Assembly: GCA_037447655.1 (NCBI GenBank)
Contig: JBBHKE010001803.1
Span: 83,200-147,199, forward strand
Source of the DNA: Zygnema cylindricum
Lineage: Eukaryota; Streptophyta; Zygnematophyceae; Zygnematales; Zygnemataceae
Direction: 5' to 3'
Length of the DNA: 64,000 nt
This document shows positions 42,842 through 54,272 of the stretch, one piece after another. Position 1 is the stretch's first letter. Each line of letters opens with the position of its first letter. A model generated the notes under the pieces. That model did not search any database, was not told the origin of the DNA, and saw nothing but the letters and a program-made list of their open reading frames with translations. Both the position numbers and the translations under genes were made by a program.

Positions 42842-44159
42842 TTGTTCTTTGGTCTAAAATAGACCGCAGAAGCGACCCAAACTATCATGCAAGAAGCTAA
42901 GCAAAAATAGGTCGACGAACAATCATATGAAATGCATCCTCCATATGCGTACACAGACGCAACAAACAACATTTAGGGTTTCATGGAATAATCAACATAA
43001 ATAAACCCTATGACAACATCTAAGGTTTGATGGAATAATCAACATAAGCAAACCCTAGGACAAATGCATAAATAATGCATATCAAACAAACATAAAATAA
43101 CATAAATAAATAATAACAAAAAGAGTGCAATCTCACATAAACATTAGATAAACAAAAGTATATCAATAAACATATTACTCAAATGCATGACCTAATCGGC
43201 AACCCTAAAAGTCTACATCTTCGGTCCCCACTTTACTAACCAGCATTGATGATTCATTCTTAACAAAGCTCATTCCTATATATACACTTGTGAGCTGTCA
43301 AATAATCACTAAGTGTCATAAATTACGTTACTGTCACTAAATCCTATTTACGCATAATAACCTTTTAGTAAGAGTAAACTAATCGTAAGCGTACACCTGA
43401 AAGACAAGCAATCGTAAGCGTACACTTGTCTGCAAATACGACACATAAAGACACACAATTAAACTGTCGATATCCTCATTGATCACCTAAAATATAACTA
43501 TTTTAATCAACACTAAATCATTAATTCAAATAAGACAAAACATTGATGCTTCAAATATTTACACCGACGCATCCAAAAATCCGCGTCATAAGTGACAACT
43601 TGCTTAGTCACTTGTCGATAAGTCCACGCAGCAAGCCGATGTCACATACTTACGACCCACTTGATCATACATTCTCAAAATAGTGTGATCCATCAAAAAG
43701 CGGCGGACGCCGTCCGCCTTCGAAGTACAACACAATCCACTCGTTGAAATAATACGGTACCATCAAAATCTTGTCCGTATCGAAAACCGCGTACTTCGTC
43801 ATAAATGCCGCACGTCAAAATTGAAGTATACTTATCCAAAAAGATTCTTTTGTACCATCGCGTACTTTCCATAATTGTCGCCCGTCACATTAGATTTCGT
43901 ACGGCCGGCGTACAATTTAAATATTTCAAACATTTCATATCGGATCGCGAAGCGATCCGCCGTCCATTTCCATTTTGTATTCCGTATTATTCGTACGCTT
44001 CTTCGCGTCACTCAATTTGTAATTTACCTCACTTTAAATTCATTCGTACAATTACCCCCCAAACTACAAATCCATTCGAACCACCATATTACATTTGGTT
44101 ACTAAGTATGCGAACATGCGAGCGCACGCATGTACGAAAATGAATCTTCCAAAAACAAC
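42842..44159. mobile_element. 1.3-kb non-coding insertion with 8-bp duplication
   Basis: Inserted in exon 2 of pstS copy 2. The flanks are AGGTTTTG at 42834-42841 and 44160-44167. Ends are TTGTTCTTTGG and its near complement CCAAAAACAAC. No ORF with known similarity. Contains a direct repeat around GGAATAATCAACATAA (about 42985 and 43031), GTCACTTGTCGATAAGTC, CGGATCGCGAAGCGATCCG (a 19-bp palindrome at about 43941-43959) and many CGTAC boxes. A non-autonomous DNA transposon is likely. Confidence 0.65.
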
Positions 44160-44256
44160 AGGTTTTGCCGATGAATCCGGAGATACCGGTGGAGGATCCC
44201 ACCGAGAGGTACCTTCTGTACAGAGCCTTGTTGCTCAGGCAGAGCTGCCCGACATA
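44160..44256 (-). pseudogene. pstS copy 2, start of exon 2
   Basis: Resumes the exon after the insertion and runs back to the splice acceptor at 44257-44258: YVGQL...NKALY, then divergent bases and DTGGGSHRE-like out-of-frame reading; the SVGSSAGISGF segment is damaged by indels. The intron follows, with the same TCAATCAG acceptor. Confidence 0.75.
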
Positions 44257-44307
44257 CTGATTGAAGGAAAGAGAGGGAGAGATAGAGGGAAAGATAATAG
44301 TTAAGAA

Positions 44308-44876
44308 TGAAAGATTACAAACCTAATAAAATACACACACAACAATGGTGTTCCTCCAAAAAACATTCAATATATTAAGCACAATGCAAATACAACTTTT
44401 TTTCTTCCTTCCTTTTACTTCTGATCTTTCTACGCCTCCTTAACAAGCTACGCCTCCAAAAGATAATACTACCACGAAGTCTTAACTTATATATATAGGT
44501 ACACGACTAGAAACTCGTAGGAATCAACATGGTAAAATGCACGACCAATAAGTTGAACCGACTTGAACAACACGGTACGACTAGGAAAGTCAACCGCGAA
44601 CCAACTTGAATCACACGGTACGACTTGAACTTACGTGAACCGAAACTACCAAGCAATTTACACGTCACTTCTATAGTACTATTCAAACATACGTGAAACG
44701 AAAGGAACACTTAATTTCTACGTCACTTCAAATATCTAGCGATGAAACTACTTCGTCGCTAACTTCTACGTCACTTCAAATATGTAGCGACGAGACAGCT
44801 TTCATCGATAGTCGTCGCTACTTTAGCTACGAGAGTACCTCGTCGCTAAGTAAGTGCTCAGTAGAATATCCTAACA
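44308..44876 (-). repeat. 3' LTR of element E
   Basis: 569 bp; opens TGAAAGATTACAAACC and ends ATCCTAACA on the plus strand. Contains the hairpin block described for the 5' LTR, with some arms degraded (TTTCATCGATAGTCG). Confidence 0.93.
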
Positions 44877-46310
44877 TTCCCCCTCTTACTGAGACACTTA
44901 AAGCCCCCTCTTACTCCATGCCAACTAACTTCTTTCCCATTTCAGAGACTTCCTTCAATGCTGCTTTGTTTAACATATCAGCAGCTTGTTCTTCTGTAGG
45001 AACAAACGAAAATTCAACTTTTTTTTCCGCAACCATATCTCGAACAAAATGCCACTGAATTTTAATGTGTTAAGTGCGCTTATGCAAAATAGGATTTTTA
45101 CTAAGTGCAATGGAAGACATATTATCACTTAATATTTGCATGCATTCTTTTTCCACTCCAACCTCCGATAGAAATTCTTTAATCCACACAGCATTCTTCG
45201 CAGCATGACACGCAGCCATATACGCCGCCTCCGTTGATGAAAGTGCAACAGTAGGTTGCAAACGGGAATTCCACGAGATCGCTCCTCCTGCAAGTAAAAA
45301 CACATATCCAGACGTTGACCTTCTTATATCATTGTCTCCTCCATAGTCGGCATCACAATATCCATAACAACTCAAGCCCTCCCCCTTCTTACAAACAATT
45401 CCAAGACTAAGTGTTCCAGCCAAATATCTAAAGATTCTCTTCACTGCCTCCCAATGTATTTTTTTCGGATTGCTACAATACCGACTAACCACGCTCACTG
45501 CGGCACTAATGTCTGGCCTAGTACCGACACTCAAATACATTAAGCTTCCGACAGTCTCCCTATACGGAGCATCAACGTCAAGGACTTTTAACAAAATTAG
45601 AAACCTTATCACGAGGATCAAGGGGAGTTGCAAGTGGCTTACAATCTAAAAACCCAAATCTTTCAAATACCTCTTTTGCATATTGTTCCTGGCTTAACTT
45701 AATATCTCCGTTCCTCCTTCTCTGAATTTGAACTCCCACAATGTATTGTGCATCTCCTAAGTTTGTGATTTTAAAATACTTTCGAAATTCAATCTTTAAT
45801 TCTCCAAGTAAATCCAAGTTGTGAGAGATAGAAATGAAATCATCTACGTAAACACTGAAAATTACCATGTCCCTACCCTCTCCCCGAATATACAATCCAC
45901 AATGTGCAGTAAGCCTCCTAAATCCCAAAATTAGTAAGTCCTTGTGAAGCTTATGGTTCCATGTTCTTGGTGCCTGCTTCAAACCATACAAAGCCTTCCA
46001 CAACCTCCATACTTTTCCATTCTTTCCACGAACTCCTTCTGGAATTTTCATATACACCTCCTCTCCTAATTCTCCATTTAAGAAAGCAGTCTCTACATCC
46101 ATCTGTTGGATATGCATTCCTTCCGCCACCGCCATTGCAATAATTGCTCGCAAAAAATCAAACTTAACCACAGGAGCAAAGGTCTCTGAATAATCAATAC
46201 CCTCCTTCTGTTGAAAGCCTTTACATACTAACCGCGCTTTATACTTAAGAATTTCTTCCGAAGCTCCTGTCTTTGTCTTAAAAACCCACTTTGAGTCAAT
46301 CGCCTTCTTA
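44877..46310 (-). pseudogene. element E reverse transcriptase and RNase H
   Basis: From about 46310 downward: KKAIDSKWVFKTKTG, KYKARLVCKGFQQKEGIDYS, ETFAPVVKFDFLRAIIA, MDVETAFLNGELGEEVYMKI, LYGLKQAPRTWNHKLHKDL, SVYVDDFISIS (catalytic), a frameshift near 45590, PYRETVGSLMYLSVGTRPDI, YCDADYGGDNDIRRSTSGY, ALSSTEAAYMAACHAAKNAV, a stop at 45070-45072 (ALT-stop for T/K codon) and IQWHFVRDMV, SFVPTEEQAADMLNKAA. These are copia RT-RNase H blocks, close to element F. Confidence 0.92.
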
Positions 46311-48050
46311 CCACCCTGTAAATCTACATATTTTGCATATTTTTGGTCAAAATGCCTTCTGCAAATGGCCCTGTTTTACTACTCAAAATGATTCTACCTC
46401 CTTCCAAGCATGTGGCTCTTCCTTCTTTCTTTTGAAGCTGTGGGACACTTAAGAGATTAATGCACCCCCCCGGATTATAAAGCACATTGTTAAAGCGTAC
46501 TCTATTGACTCTAGTTTTCCCTTCCCTATCTTGTGTTGGTAGATCCAACCGTACTGTTCCCACTGTATTGATGACCATCATTGAACCATTAGCCAGTATG
46601 ATGGATTAGGGTATAGTGAGTTTTCTAATGTCACTGAATAGTCTTGGATCTGAACACATGTGATGTGTGGCACCTGAATCTATGATCCAACTGTTAAATT
46701 TTCCCTTACTCTCCTTGCCTCGTGTGTGAAATAGAATATCCTCTTTTTCCTGTGATTCCTCGATAAGTGAAACGAAAAATTCTTGATCTTGTCCCATTGG
46801 CCCATCCCCAACAAAATCCCCTCTACCTGATGAGCTAATTCCACTTCCTCCACTTCCTTCGCCTCTAAATTGTCCCACTCCGCGATTGTTTCCCTTGTTT
46901 TGATAACAACCTTGACTAGTGTGTCCCCATTTATGACAAATGTTACACTGTTTGCTTTTGTTTGGGCATTCAAAAGATCCATGCCCAATCTCGTTACAAT
47001 TGTAACAAGTCATCTGAGAGGTATCACGTTGATATGAGCCTCTCCCTGGGCCCTGTGACCTGCCTCCTCGTCCACGATGTCCACCTCCTCTCCCCCTAGA
47101 TCCCCTAAAGCTGTAAGCTCTTCCGTCATCCTCCTCTTGATAACTCTGGTAGGATGACCCCTGTTTTTCCTCTTTCGGTGTTGCTTTCTCCTTCTCCGTA
47201 CTTTTCAAGTGATTGATAGCGTATGCCTTTTTTAGTTTCTCTCGCCCTTTGATGACCTCCTTTGCTACCGCAAACTTGCTTGGAAGACTCCTCATGAAAA
47301 CAAACAACCTCTCTTTTTCTGTAGTGAAGTTATTGAGTGAGTTAAGTTGTTTTGTGATAACATTAAACCTTTTGACTCCATCATCAATGGACTCATTCTC
47401 CTTCATTCTAAACACAATATACTCCTCAAAGAGATAATTTTCATTTGCCTCAAATCCTTTTTCAAACGCATTTGGCAAAGCGGTCCTACAATCAAAAGCC
47501 CTATCATGAGTTAGAAGGTGTTCATGCATAGAACTAGCACAACTTTGTATAAGTGCGGTGGAGGCCGCCATATCTTTCTTGTCCCACTTATGTGCTCCGG
47601 CTGGATCCACGAAAGGATCTGGTCGTGTTTCTTCCCCGATAACGATGTCCCAAAGTTTTTTTGGTGTGAATGCTCCTCGAATGTATCTCTTCCAAATTGC
47701 ATAGTAGGAACCCGTGAAGACGATGGTTTTATTAAACACTTTAAAATCATCATCTTCGCTCTCCTCCTCTTCCTCATAAAGTTTAGATTTCCCCTTCTTT
47801 TTTTTATTTTCTTAGAGTTGCGTAAATCTCCACTTACTCCTCCATCTCCATCATCTTCTTGTGTTTTGAGAAACTCTTGAAAGCGTTCAAACGTTCTTTC
47901 GTCCATCTTCACATTTTCCTCCCCCCACTTGTCATACTCATCATATTGTGTCCCTGTAACTCCTCCTCCACTAACTCCCCCACTAGCTCCTCCACTAGGT
48001 TCCGCCGGGGATTTCCCTTTCTCCGCCTTACCGGCAAGTGTTGCCTGTAA
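46311..48050 (-). pseudogene. element E gag and protease
   Basis: Upstream frame holds MDERTFERFQEFLKTQED and a K-rich run where the frame changes at the A-tract near 47810. The main frame (47739-46606) gives FTGSYYAIWKRYIRGAF, KKDMAASTALIQSCASSM, ESIDDGVKRFNVITKQLNSL, an RGRGG-rich linker and two CCHC boxes, CYNCNEIGHGSFEC and CNICHKWGHTSQGC, then the protease site SWIIDSGATHHMC. TAG at 46606-46608 and then MMVINTVGTVRLDLPTQDRE and INLLSVPQLQKKEGRA. At about 46330 the sequence jumps to RT, so the whole integrase is absent. Confidence 0.92.
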
Positions 48051-48066
48051 CCTGGCTGCGATACCA
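48051..48066 (-). other. element E primer binding site, tRNA-iMet 3' end
   Basis: On the minus strand TGGTATCGCAGCCAGG, two bases after the LTR, matches the complement of the 3' end of initiator tRNA-Met (TGGTATCAGAGCCAGG) with two differences. This is the common plant copia type and differs from the half-tRNA sites of A, B and C. Confidence 0.8.
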
Positions 48067-48068
48067 AT

Positions 48069-48639
48069 TCAAAGATTACAAACCTAATAAAATACACACA
48101 CACCAATGGTGTTCCTCCAAAAAACATTCAATATATTAAGCACAATGCAAATACAACTTCTTTTCTTCCTTCCTTTTACTTCTGATCTTTCTACGCCTCC
48201 TTAACAAGCTACGCCTCCAAAAGATAATACTACCACGAAGTCTCAACTTATATATATATAGGTACACGACTAGAAACTCGTAGGAATCAACATGGTAAAA
48301 TGCACGACCAATAAGTTGAAACGACTTGAACAACACGGTACGACTAGGAAAGTCAACCGCGAACCAACTTGAATCACACGGTACGACTTGAACTTACGTG
48401 AACCGAAACTACCAAGCAATTTCCACGTCACTTCTATAATACTATTCAAACATACGTGAAATGAAACGAACACTTAATTTCTACGTCACTTCAAATATCT
48501 AGCGACGAAACTACTTCGTCGCTAACTTCTACGTCACTTCAAATATGTAGCGACGAGACAGCTTTCGTCGCTAGTCGTCGCTACTTTAGCTACGAGAGTA
48601 TCTCGTCGCTAAGTAAGTGCTCAGTACAATATCCTAACA
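48069..48639 (-). repeat. 5' LTR of element E with hairpin array
   Basis: 571 bp. At 48499-48612 three inverted repeats follow one another: TAGCGACGAA/TTCGTCGCTA with a 5-nt loop, TAGCGACGA/TCGTCGCTA with an 8-nt loop, and a weaker TAGCTACGAGA/TCTCGTCGCTA. ACGTCACTTCAAAT repeats lie between them. Confidence 0.93.
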
Positions 48640-48789
48640 AAGAAGAGAAGTTCATGAGGCAAGGACAGTTTGAACTTGTACTAATACTTAGTAGGAGGGT
48701 TCCTTTGGTTAGTTTATGCATTTATCCAATGTGAATACAATCGGGGAAAGGAAGGGCTGGGCGAAATAACAATGGCAATAGCTCATTGA
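48640..48789 (-). repeat. pstS copy 2 intron segment between E and F
   Basis: 150 bp colinear with 26123-26275 in the intron of copy 1 (TTCATGAGGCAAGGACAG, AGTAGGAGGGTTCCTT, GAAGGGCTGG, TAGCTCA). It ends with the 5-bp attga of element F. Confidence 0.85.
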
Positions 48790-49369
48790 TGTTAGAATTG
48801 CAATGTGGGATTTTATCGATGTTGGTTCGTTTTTAGTGTGGGTCAGTTTTGTCGCGCGTCACGTCGTGCTTTTTTTTTCGTTTCTTTATTACTTTTAGTT
48901 TTGTTTGATTAAGTGAGAACGGTTTGGTCCATTTTGTTTGTGTACGGGACTTCTAGTATTTCAGTTCGTGTGTAGTACTTCTAGCGGTGTCGTTTCACGT
49001 AGGTTAAGTTGTACTTTAAGTATTGTACTTCTAGACGTTTTGTTTTGAGTAGTTTCAGTTTGCATCGTACTCTATTTTGCGTCTAAGTACATGTGACGCT
49101 TCTAGAATTAGATTTCTAGATGTAATTTGCGACTAAGTTAAAATGCCAACCAGTGAGGGAATTAGACACAATTAAGGAGAAATTATTGTAGAATTAATGT
49201 ATGAGAATAAATGTGAATTCCTCTTCTGAATTATGTAATGTCTCTATCTATGTTCATGAGAATTTAATGTGTATGAGCTGGTTGATAATTGACATTGAGT
49301 CAAATTCGCTTCCGCATTGTGTAATTTGTCAATTTTCTGCGCATTCCGATTGTGTTATCGATCCTTTCA
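48790..49369 (+). repeat. 5' LTR of element F
   Basis: 580 bp from TGTTAGAATTGCAATG to CGATCCTTTCA. Repeated TTGTACTTCTAG / GTACTTCTAGC / GGGACTTCTAG boxes occur at about 48948, 48976 and 49024. Confidence 0.93.
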
Positions 49370-49371
49370 AT

Positions 49372-49383
49372 TGGTATCAGAGC
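49372..49383 (+). other. element F primer binding site, tRNA-iMet 3' end
   Basis: TGGTATCAGAGC, a perfect match to the complement of the initiator tRNA-Met 3' end, two bases after the LTR. Confidence 0.92.
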
Positions 49384-49467
49384 GGGTTAGCTCCACATTG
49401 AGGATCTAGTGAGTTAGGTATAAGAGGGAAGAAAAAGAAGAACACACCCTCTCCATCCGGACCGAGG

Positions 49468-50824
49468 ATGCCTATGGGGACCTCGGGAACTCTGCCGACA
49501 TCGGAGCCATCTCTTCGGGGTCCGAACGAACGAGAATTCAGTTTTGGTGAACGAATTGCGCCAAAGTCCGAGGATTCATTGCCAGCTAAACCCTTTGGAT
49601 TGGATCAACCTAAAGAGAAGGAAAGTTGTGACATTCGGTTAGATAGAGACACTTATAAGGAGTGGGAGAAATTTATGAAAGAAAAGGATAAAAAGGTGAA
49701 AAATGAAAATGTTTCGGTGAAAGAGGAATTCGAGGGCAGCTCTAGCTCTAGTTCTAGTAGCAGCTCAGATAATTTCGATGATGATGAAAAATGTAAGAAA
49801 AAAAAAAAAAAAAGATAGAAGAGGATTTTGATTTTGAGAATGAGTTGGAACGAGAAGAAGATTTCCAAATGGGAGGCAAGCCGATTATCTTCCACAGATC
49901 AAACTACGCTATTTGGAAGAAGAACATGAGAGCGAGTGTCATCTTGAAGAGTTATGGAAGATCGTCAACGGCAAGGAGAAAATGCCAAAAGATCCCAAGG
50001 CACAAAATTTGTGGAGATTGAAAGATATGGCGGCCATGAATGGATTGATTCAAAGTTGTACCGGATCGGTCCATGATTATTTTCTTATTCATGATACAGC
50101 ACATAAATGTTGGCAAGCATTAGAAAATCATTTTGAGAAAAGAGTCAAAGATAAGGCAAATTATGTGTTCAAGGGTTTCATTAAGTTTAAGTTTAAGCAT
50201 AATGAGTCAATAGATGATGGAGTCAAAAGATTTTATATTTTGTTGGAGCAATTGAGTAGTCTTGGTAAAATTGTACCCGAAAATGAAAAGTTACAAGTGT
50301 TTTTAGAGGGATTGCCCAAAAGATATTCTACGTCTAGTGAAATAATTCAATCTAAAAGGAAGGCTACACTTGAGTATGCGGTGAATTATTTGAATTCCAT
50401 TGAGAAGTCTAGAGAGAGTGTAGGTAGAGGTTTTGAAAGCAGTGGAATCCATAATGTTAATACCTCAGATTCCCCGGATCTAAATTTGTTCCGAGGAAGA
50501 GGGGGTATTAGAGGAAATTTTAGAGGAAGAGGTAGAGGAAGAAGTCAAAATGTTGGATTTAGTAGAAGTCAATTTGATAAATCTAACACCTCTAACGTGA
50601 CTTGTTTCAAATGTGATAAGGTTGGGCATTTTGCAGCCGAGTGCCCGGATAAGGAGAAGAGGTGCAATATTTGTCATAAGTGGGGACATGTGAGTTCTCA
50701 TTGTTTTCAACGAGAAGGCGAGAATTATTCCTTTTATGACGATCGAAGAAATGGACGAAGACGTGGCCGAGAACGCGGACGCGGTCGTGGCCAATTGAGA
50801 GGATTCGGTTATCAAGGAAACTAA
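49468..50824 (+). pseudogene. element F gag
   Basis: The first frame starts MPMGTSGTLPTSEPS and reads DRDTYKEWEKFMKEKDKK and a serine run to KKKKKK-stop at 49818. A shift at the A-run (49797-49812) gives the next part, IIFHRSNYAIWKKNMRA, and a second shift near 49945 leads to EELWKIVNGKEKMPKDP, RLKDMAAMNGLIQSCTG, ESIDDGVKRF, RGRGG-type linkers and two CCHC boxes, CFKCDKVGHFAAEC and CNICHKWGHVSSHC. Stop TAA 50822-50824. Confidence 0.92.
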
Positions 50825-52131
50825 ACGGAGTTTGAAAAAGACTTTGAGGAGCGATATTACAATTTGGCTATTTATTCGACGAGAAAACCGGAGCAATTTT
50901 GAATTTGGCTTCTAGTAATCATTGTGTAAGAGATTGGATTATTGATACTGGTGCAACTCATCATGTGTGTACGGATTTAAGTTTATTTTCGGTTACAAAT
51001 AAACTTACGGTTCCAAATAATGTCACGGTTGCGAGTGGACATGTAATTCTGGTGGACACGGTTGGAACGGTCCGAATTGATTTACCGGTGAGAGATAAAT
51101 TTGGTAATGTTAGAGTGCATAAAGCTGAGTTGAATGATGCTTTGTTTATTCCTAATGGAGTGGTGAATTTGGTTAGTGTTCCTCAAATTCAAAAGGCCGG
51201 AGGTAGAGTTATTTCTTTGGAGGATTTTAGAATCATGATTAAAAGTAAGGAAGGAATTCAAATTGGGGAAGGATTTGTGTCGGATAATTTGGTTAGTAAG
51301 TTAATTTGGAAACGGCCGGTTAAAGAGGAACCTTCTATGCTTTCCGTGGAGATGGAGAAAGGCGACCTTAGCCTTTGGCATCATCGGTTATGCCACACTT
51401 CGGAGGAAAACATTAAAAGGATGATTAAGAATTCTTCGGTGAGAGGTTTGGAATTGGCGACCGGAGAAAAGGTGAATGGATGTAATGGTTGTAGCAAGGG
51501 GAAGCAAATGAGGAAACCACATCTTATCAAAAATGTACAATTTCGTGCGAGTCAACCTTTGGAACTTATTCATGTGGATCTATGTGGACATATTAAGCTG
51601 AGGAGTCTTGGGGGAAATAGATATATTTTTGTGATTGTTGATGATTTTTCCCGAAAGAGTTGGGTGTACCTTTTGAAAAGGAAGTTTGAGGCTTTAGATT
51701 ATTGTAAGAAGTTTGTTGTGATGGCTGAAAGGGAAACAGACAGGAAATTGAAAGTCGTGAGGTCGGATAATGGTGGAGAATTTATCGTATTTAAAGAGTT
51801 TTGTGAGGAGCAGGGAATCAAGCAACAATTTATCGTCGCTTATTCATCTCAATCTAATGGAGTGGACGAGAGGAAAAACAAGACGTTGCAAAAAATGGTG
51901 TGTGCGATGCTTCATAACACGAATCACAATGCTTCGCTTTGGGGAGAAGCCATAGTCACAGCAAACTATGTGTGTAATCGAAGATTGACTTCGATTTCTG
52001 GCGAGAAGACACCTCAAGAACTTTGGAGTGGACGGGTTCCGTCCGTACGACATTTAAGAATTTGGGGTTGCCGGGCGACCGTATATATTGAGCGAAACAA
52101 ACGGACCGGCAAGTTTAGTCCACGAAGTTAG
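50825..52131 (+). pseudogene. element F protease and integrase
   Basis: Protease WIIDTGATHHVCTDLSLF (about 50937), VNLVSVPQIQKAGGR, the zinc region LWHHRLCHTSEENIKR ... CNGCSKGKQ, integrase core LIHVDLCGHIKLRSLGG, VVRSDNGGEF and GVDERKNKTLQKMV (triad D, D, E), tail TPQELWSGRVPSVRHLRIWG. The frame ends at TAG 52129-52131. One of the longest open frames in the window (410 codons from 50899). Confidence 0.93.
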
Positions 52132-54228
52132 AGTGGAATTTCTGTCAAATATAGTGCGAATTCAAATCAGTATCGGATCTTCAATCCTGTGACGCGGAAC
52201 GTAGTGGAGTCACGGAATGTTGAATTCCACGAGAATTTAAAGGCGGCCATGGAATATTTGAACGGCAAGGAGCAAAGCTTGGATTTTGAAGAAGAAAACA
52301 GTTTGGAGGAGCTCGAAGTTGCGGTTTCGTCGGATGAGGAAGACGATCATTACGAGACTCCAAAACGGAAACCGAAATTTAAAAAAGTTTCAAATTCTAA
52401 CAAATTTGATTTGGAATCCAATTTGAGTGATGATAAGTCCGAGAGTTCAAAATTATCTTTGAAAAGTCAAAATAGTGAAAAGAGTCTGCCATCAATTTAT
52501 GAGAAGAGTGAAAAGAATGTAATGGAAGAAGAAGTGATTGTTAGGAGAAGTAATCGTGAGAATAAGGGAAAAGCACCAGAGCGATTAAGTCTTCAAATGA
52601 AAGCTAGTGATAAATATCATAATTTTATTTCAGAGGCTAATGAATTCCTTTTATAGCAATTACTGCAAGAGAGTGTAAGTGGTTACCCGAAATCTTATAC
52701 GGAAGCTAGATATTCGGGTGATTAGGAGTCTAAGTGGAAAGATGCATTTAACAAGCAATATAAATCTATTGTTGAGAATGAGACTTTTGAGGAAGTAAAA
52801 TTGCCTGAGTGAAAGAAGGCCATAGATTCTAAGTGGGTATTTAAGACAAAAACTGGTGCGTCTGGTGAATTGATTAAGTACAAAGCAAGATATTAAGTAC
52901 AAAGCAAAATTAGTTTGTAAGGGATTTCAACAAAAAGATGGAGTGGATTATACGGAGACTTATGCTCCCGTGGTCAAGTTTGATTCTTTGAGGATGATCA
53001 TCGCATTGGCGGCAGCCGGAAAGAAGCACATCCATCAAATCAACGTGGAGACCGCCTTCCTCAATGGAGATCTCAAAGAGGAGGTTTAAATGAAGATTCC
53101 AGAAGGAGTACCAACCAAACCCGGTTTAGTGTGGAGACTAAAGAAATCCTTGTATGGGTTGAAGCAAGCACCAAAGACATGGTATTTACGCTTACATAAG
53201 GTTTTGATTGATTTTGGATTTGTAAGAACAATTTCAGATTCTGGTGTATATGTAAAAGGAAATGGAGTGGATCAAATTATTTTTAGTGTCTATGTGGATG
53301 ATTTCATTATGATGTCGGAAAGTTTAGAGAAAATTAAGGAACTGAAGTCTTATCTCAAGAAGCATTTTAAGGTGACAAATTTAGGTGAAGCAAAATATAT
53401 ATTGGGAATTGAGGTGATTAGAAGTAAATCCGTTATATTAAATTGAGTCTAGAACAATATTGTAAAGAAGTTCTTACTCGGTTTTCTATGTTAGGTTCTA
53501 ATCCCCTTAGCACACCTCTAGACCCAAAATTACAGCTTAGCAAATTTGATGATGAGGAAATTGTTAATGTCCCTTATAGAGAGGCAATTGGATGCCTAAT
53601 GTATTTGAGTGTAGGGACAAGACCGGATATTTCTGCAGCTGTTTCAACTGTAAGGAGGTACAGTCAAGCTCCAAAGAAGCAACATTGGGAATCGGTCAAG
53701 CGGATTTTCAGGTATTTGGCCGGAACATTGGACATTGGATTAGTTTACCGAAGTAGAGACGATTTGGATTGCTTCGGATATTGCGATGCTGACCGGGGAG
53801 GAGACTTTGACACGAGAAAATCCACCTCTGGTTATGCTTTTGTATTAAGTGGAGCGGCAATCTCATGGAGCTCCAGATTACAGCCTACGGTGGCTTTAAG
53901 TTCAACTGCAGCGGAGTACATGTCGGCTTGTCAAGCGGCGAAAGCTTCAATTTGGATTAACGACATGTTGAGTGGGTTGGGAATTTTTGTGAAGTGCATC
54001 AGGATTTATTCATACTGTATAAGTAGTATTGCTTTAGTGAAGAATCCAGTGTTTCATAAAAGGACAAAGCATATTAGAATTCAGTGGCATTTTGTGAGAG
54101 ATTTGGTGAAGGATAAAGAGTTAGAATTTATATTTGTTCCTACTTTAGAGGAGGCAACAGATATGTTGACTAAAGCTGCAATGCATGATGTATTTGTTAG
54201 AGGGAGACCTAAATTAGGGTTAATTTGA
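52132..54228 (+). pseudogene. element F RT and RNase H
   Basis: An acidic linker (52189-52656) then stops at 52654, 52723 and 52810, and RT from KKAIDSKWVFKTKTGASGEL. A 19-bp tandem (52873-52891 and 52892-52910) shifts the frame within KYKA. Then LVCKGFQQKDGVDYTETYAP, VETAFLNGDLKEEV-stop, LYGLKQAPKTWYLRLHKVL, SVYVDDFIMMS, a stop at 53444, and RNase H with GYCDADRGGDFDTRKSTSGY, TAAEYMSACQAAKASIWIND, KHIRIQWHFVRD and ATDMLTKAAMHD to TGA 54226-54228. Confidence 0.92.
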
Positions 54229-54272
54229 GTTTGTTCAGTAGTTAGTATAAATCGTCACATTGGTAGGGGGAA

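Larger units (their letters stand above)
44308..48639 (-). mobile_element. Ty1/copia element E, integrase deleted
   Basis: 4332 bp with LTRs 44308-44876 and 48069-48639, flanked by aagaa (44303-44307 and 48640-48644), inserted in the intron of pstS copy 2. Minus-strand order: 5' LTR, primer site, gag with two zinc knuckles, protease, a deletion joining protease to RT, RT, RNase H, purine tract, 3' LTR. Two LTRs differ slightly (one G to C at the LTR tip). Confidence 0.95.
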
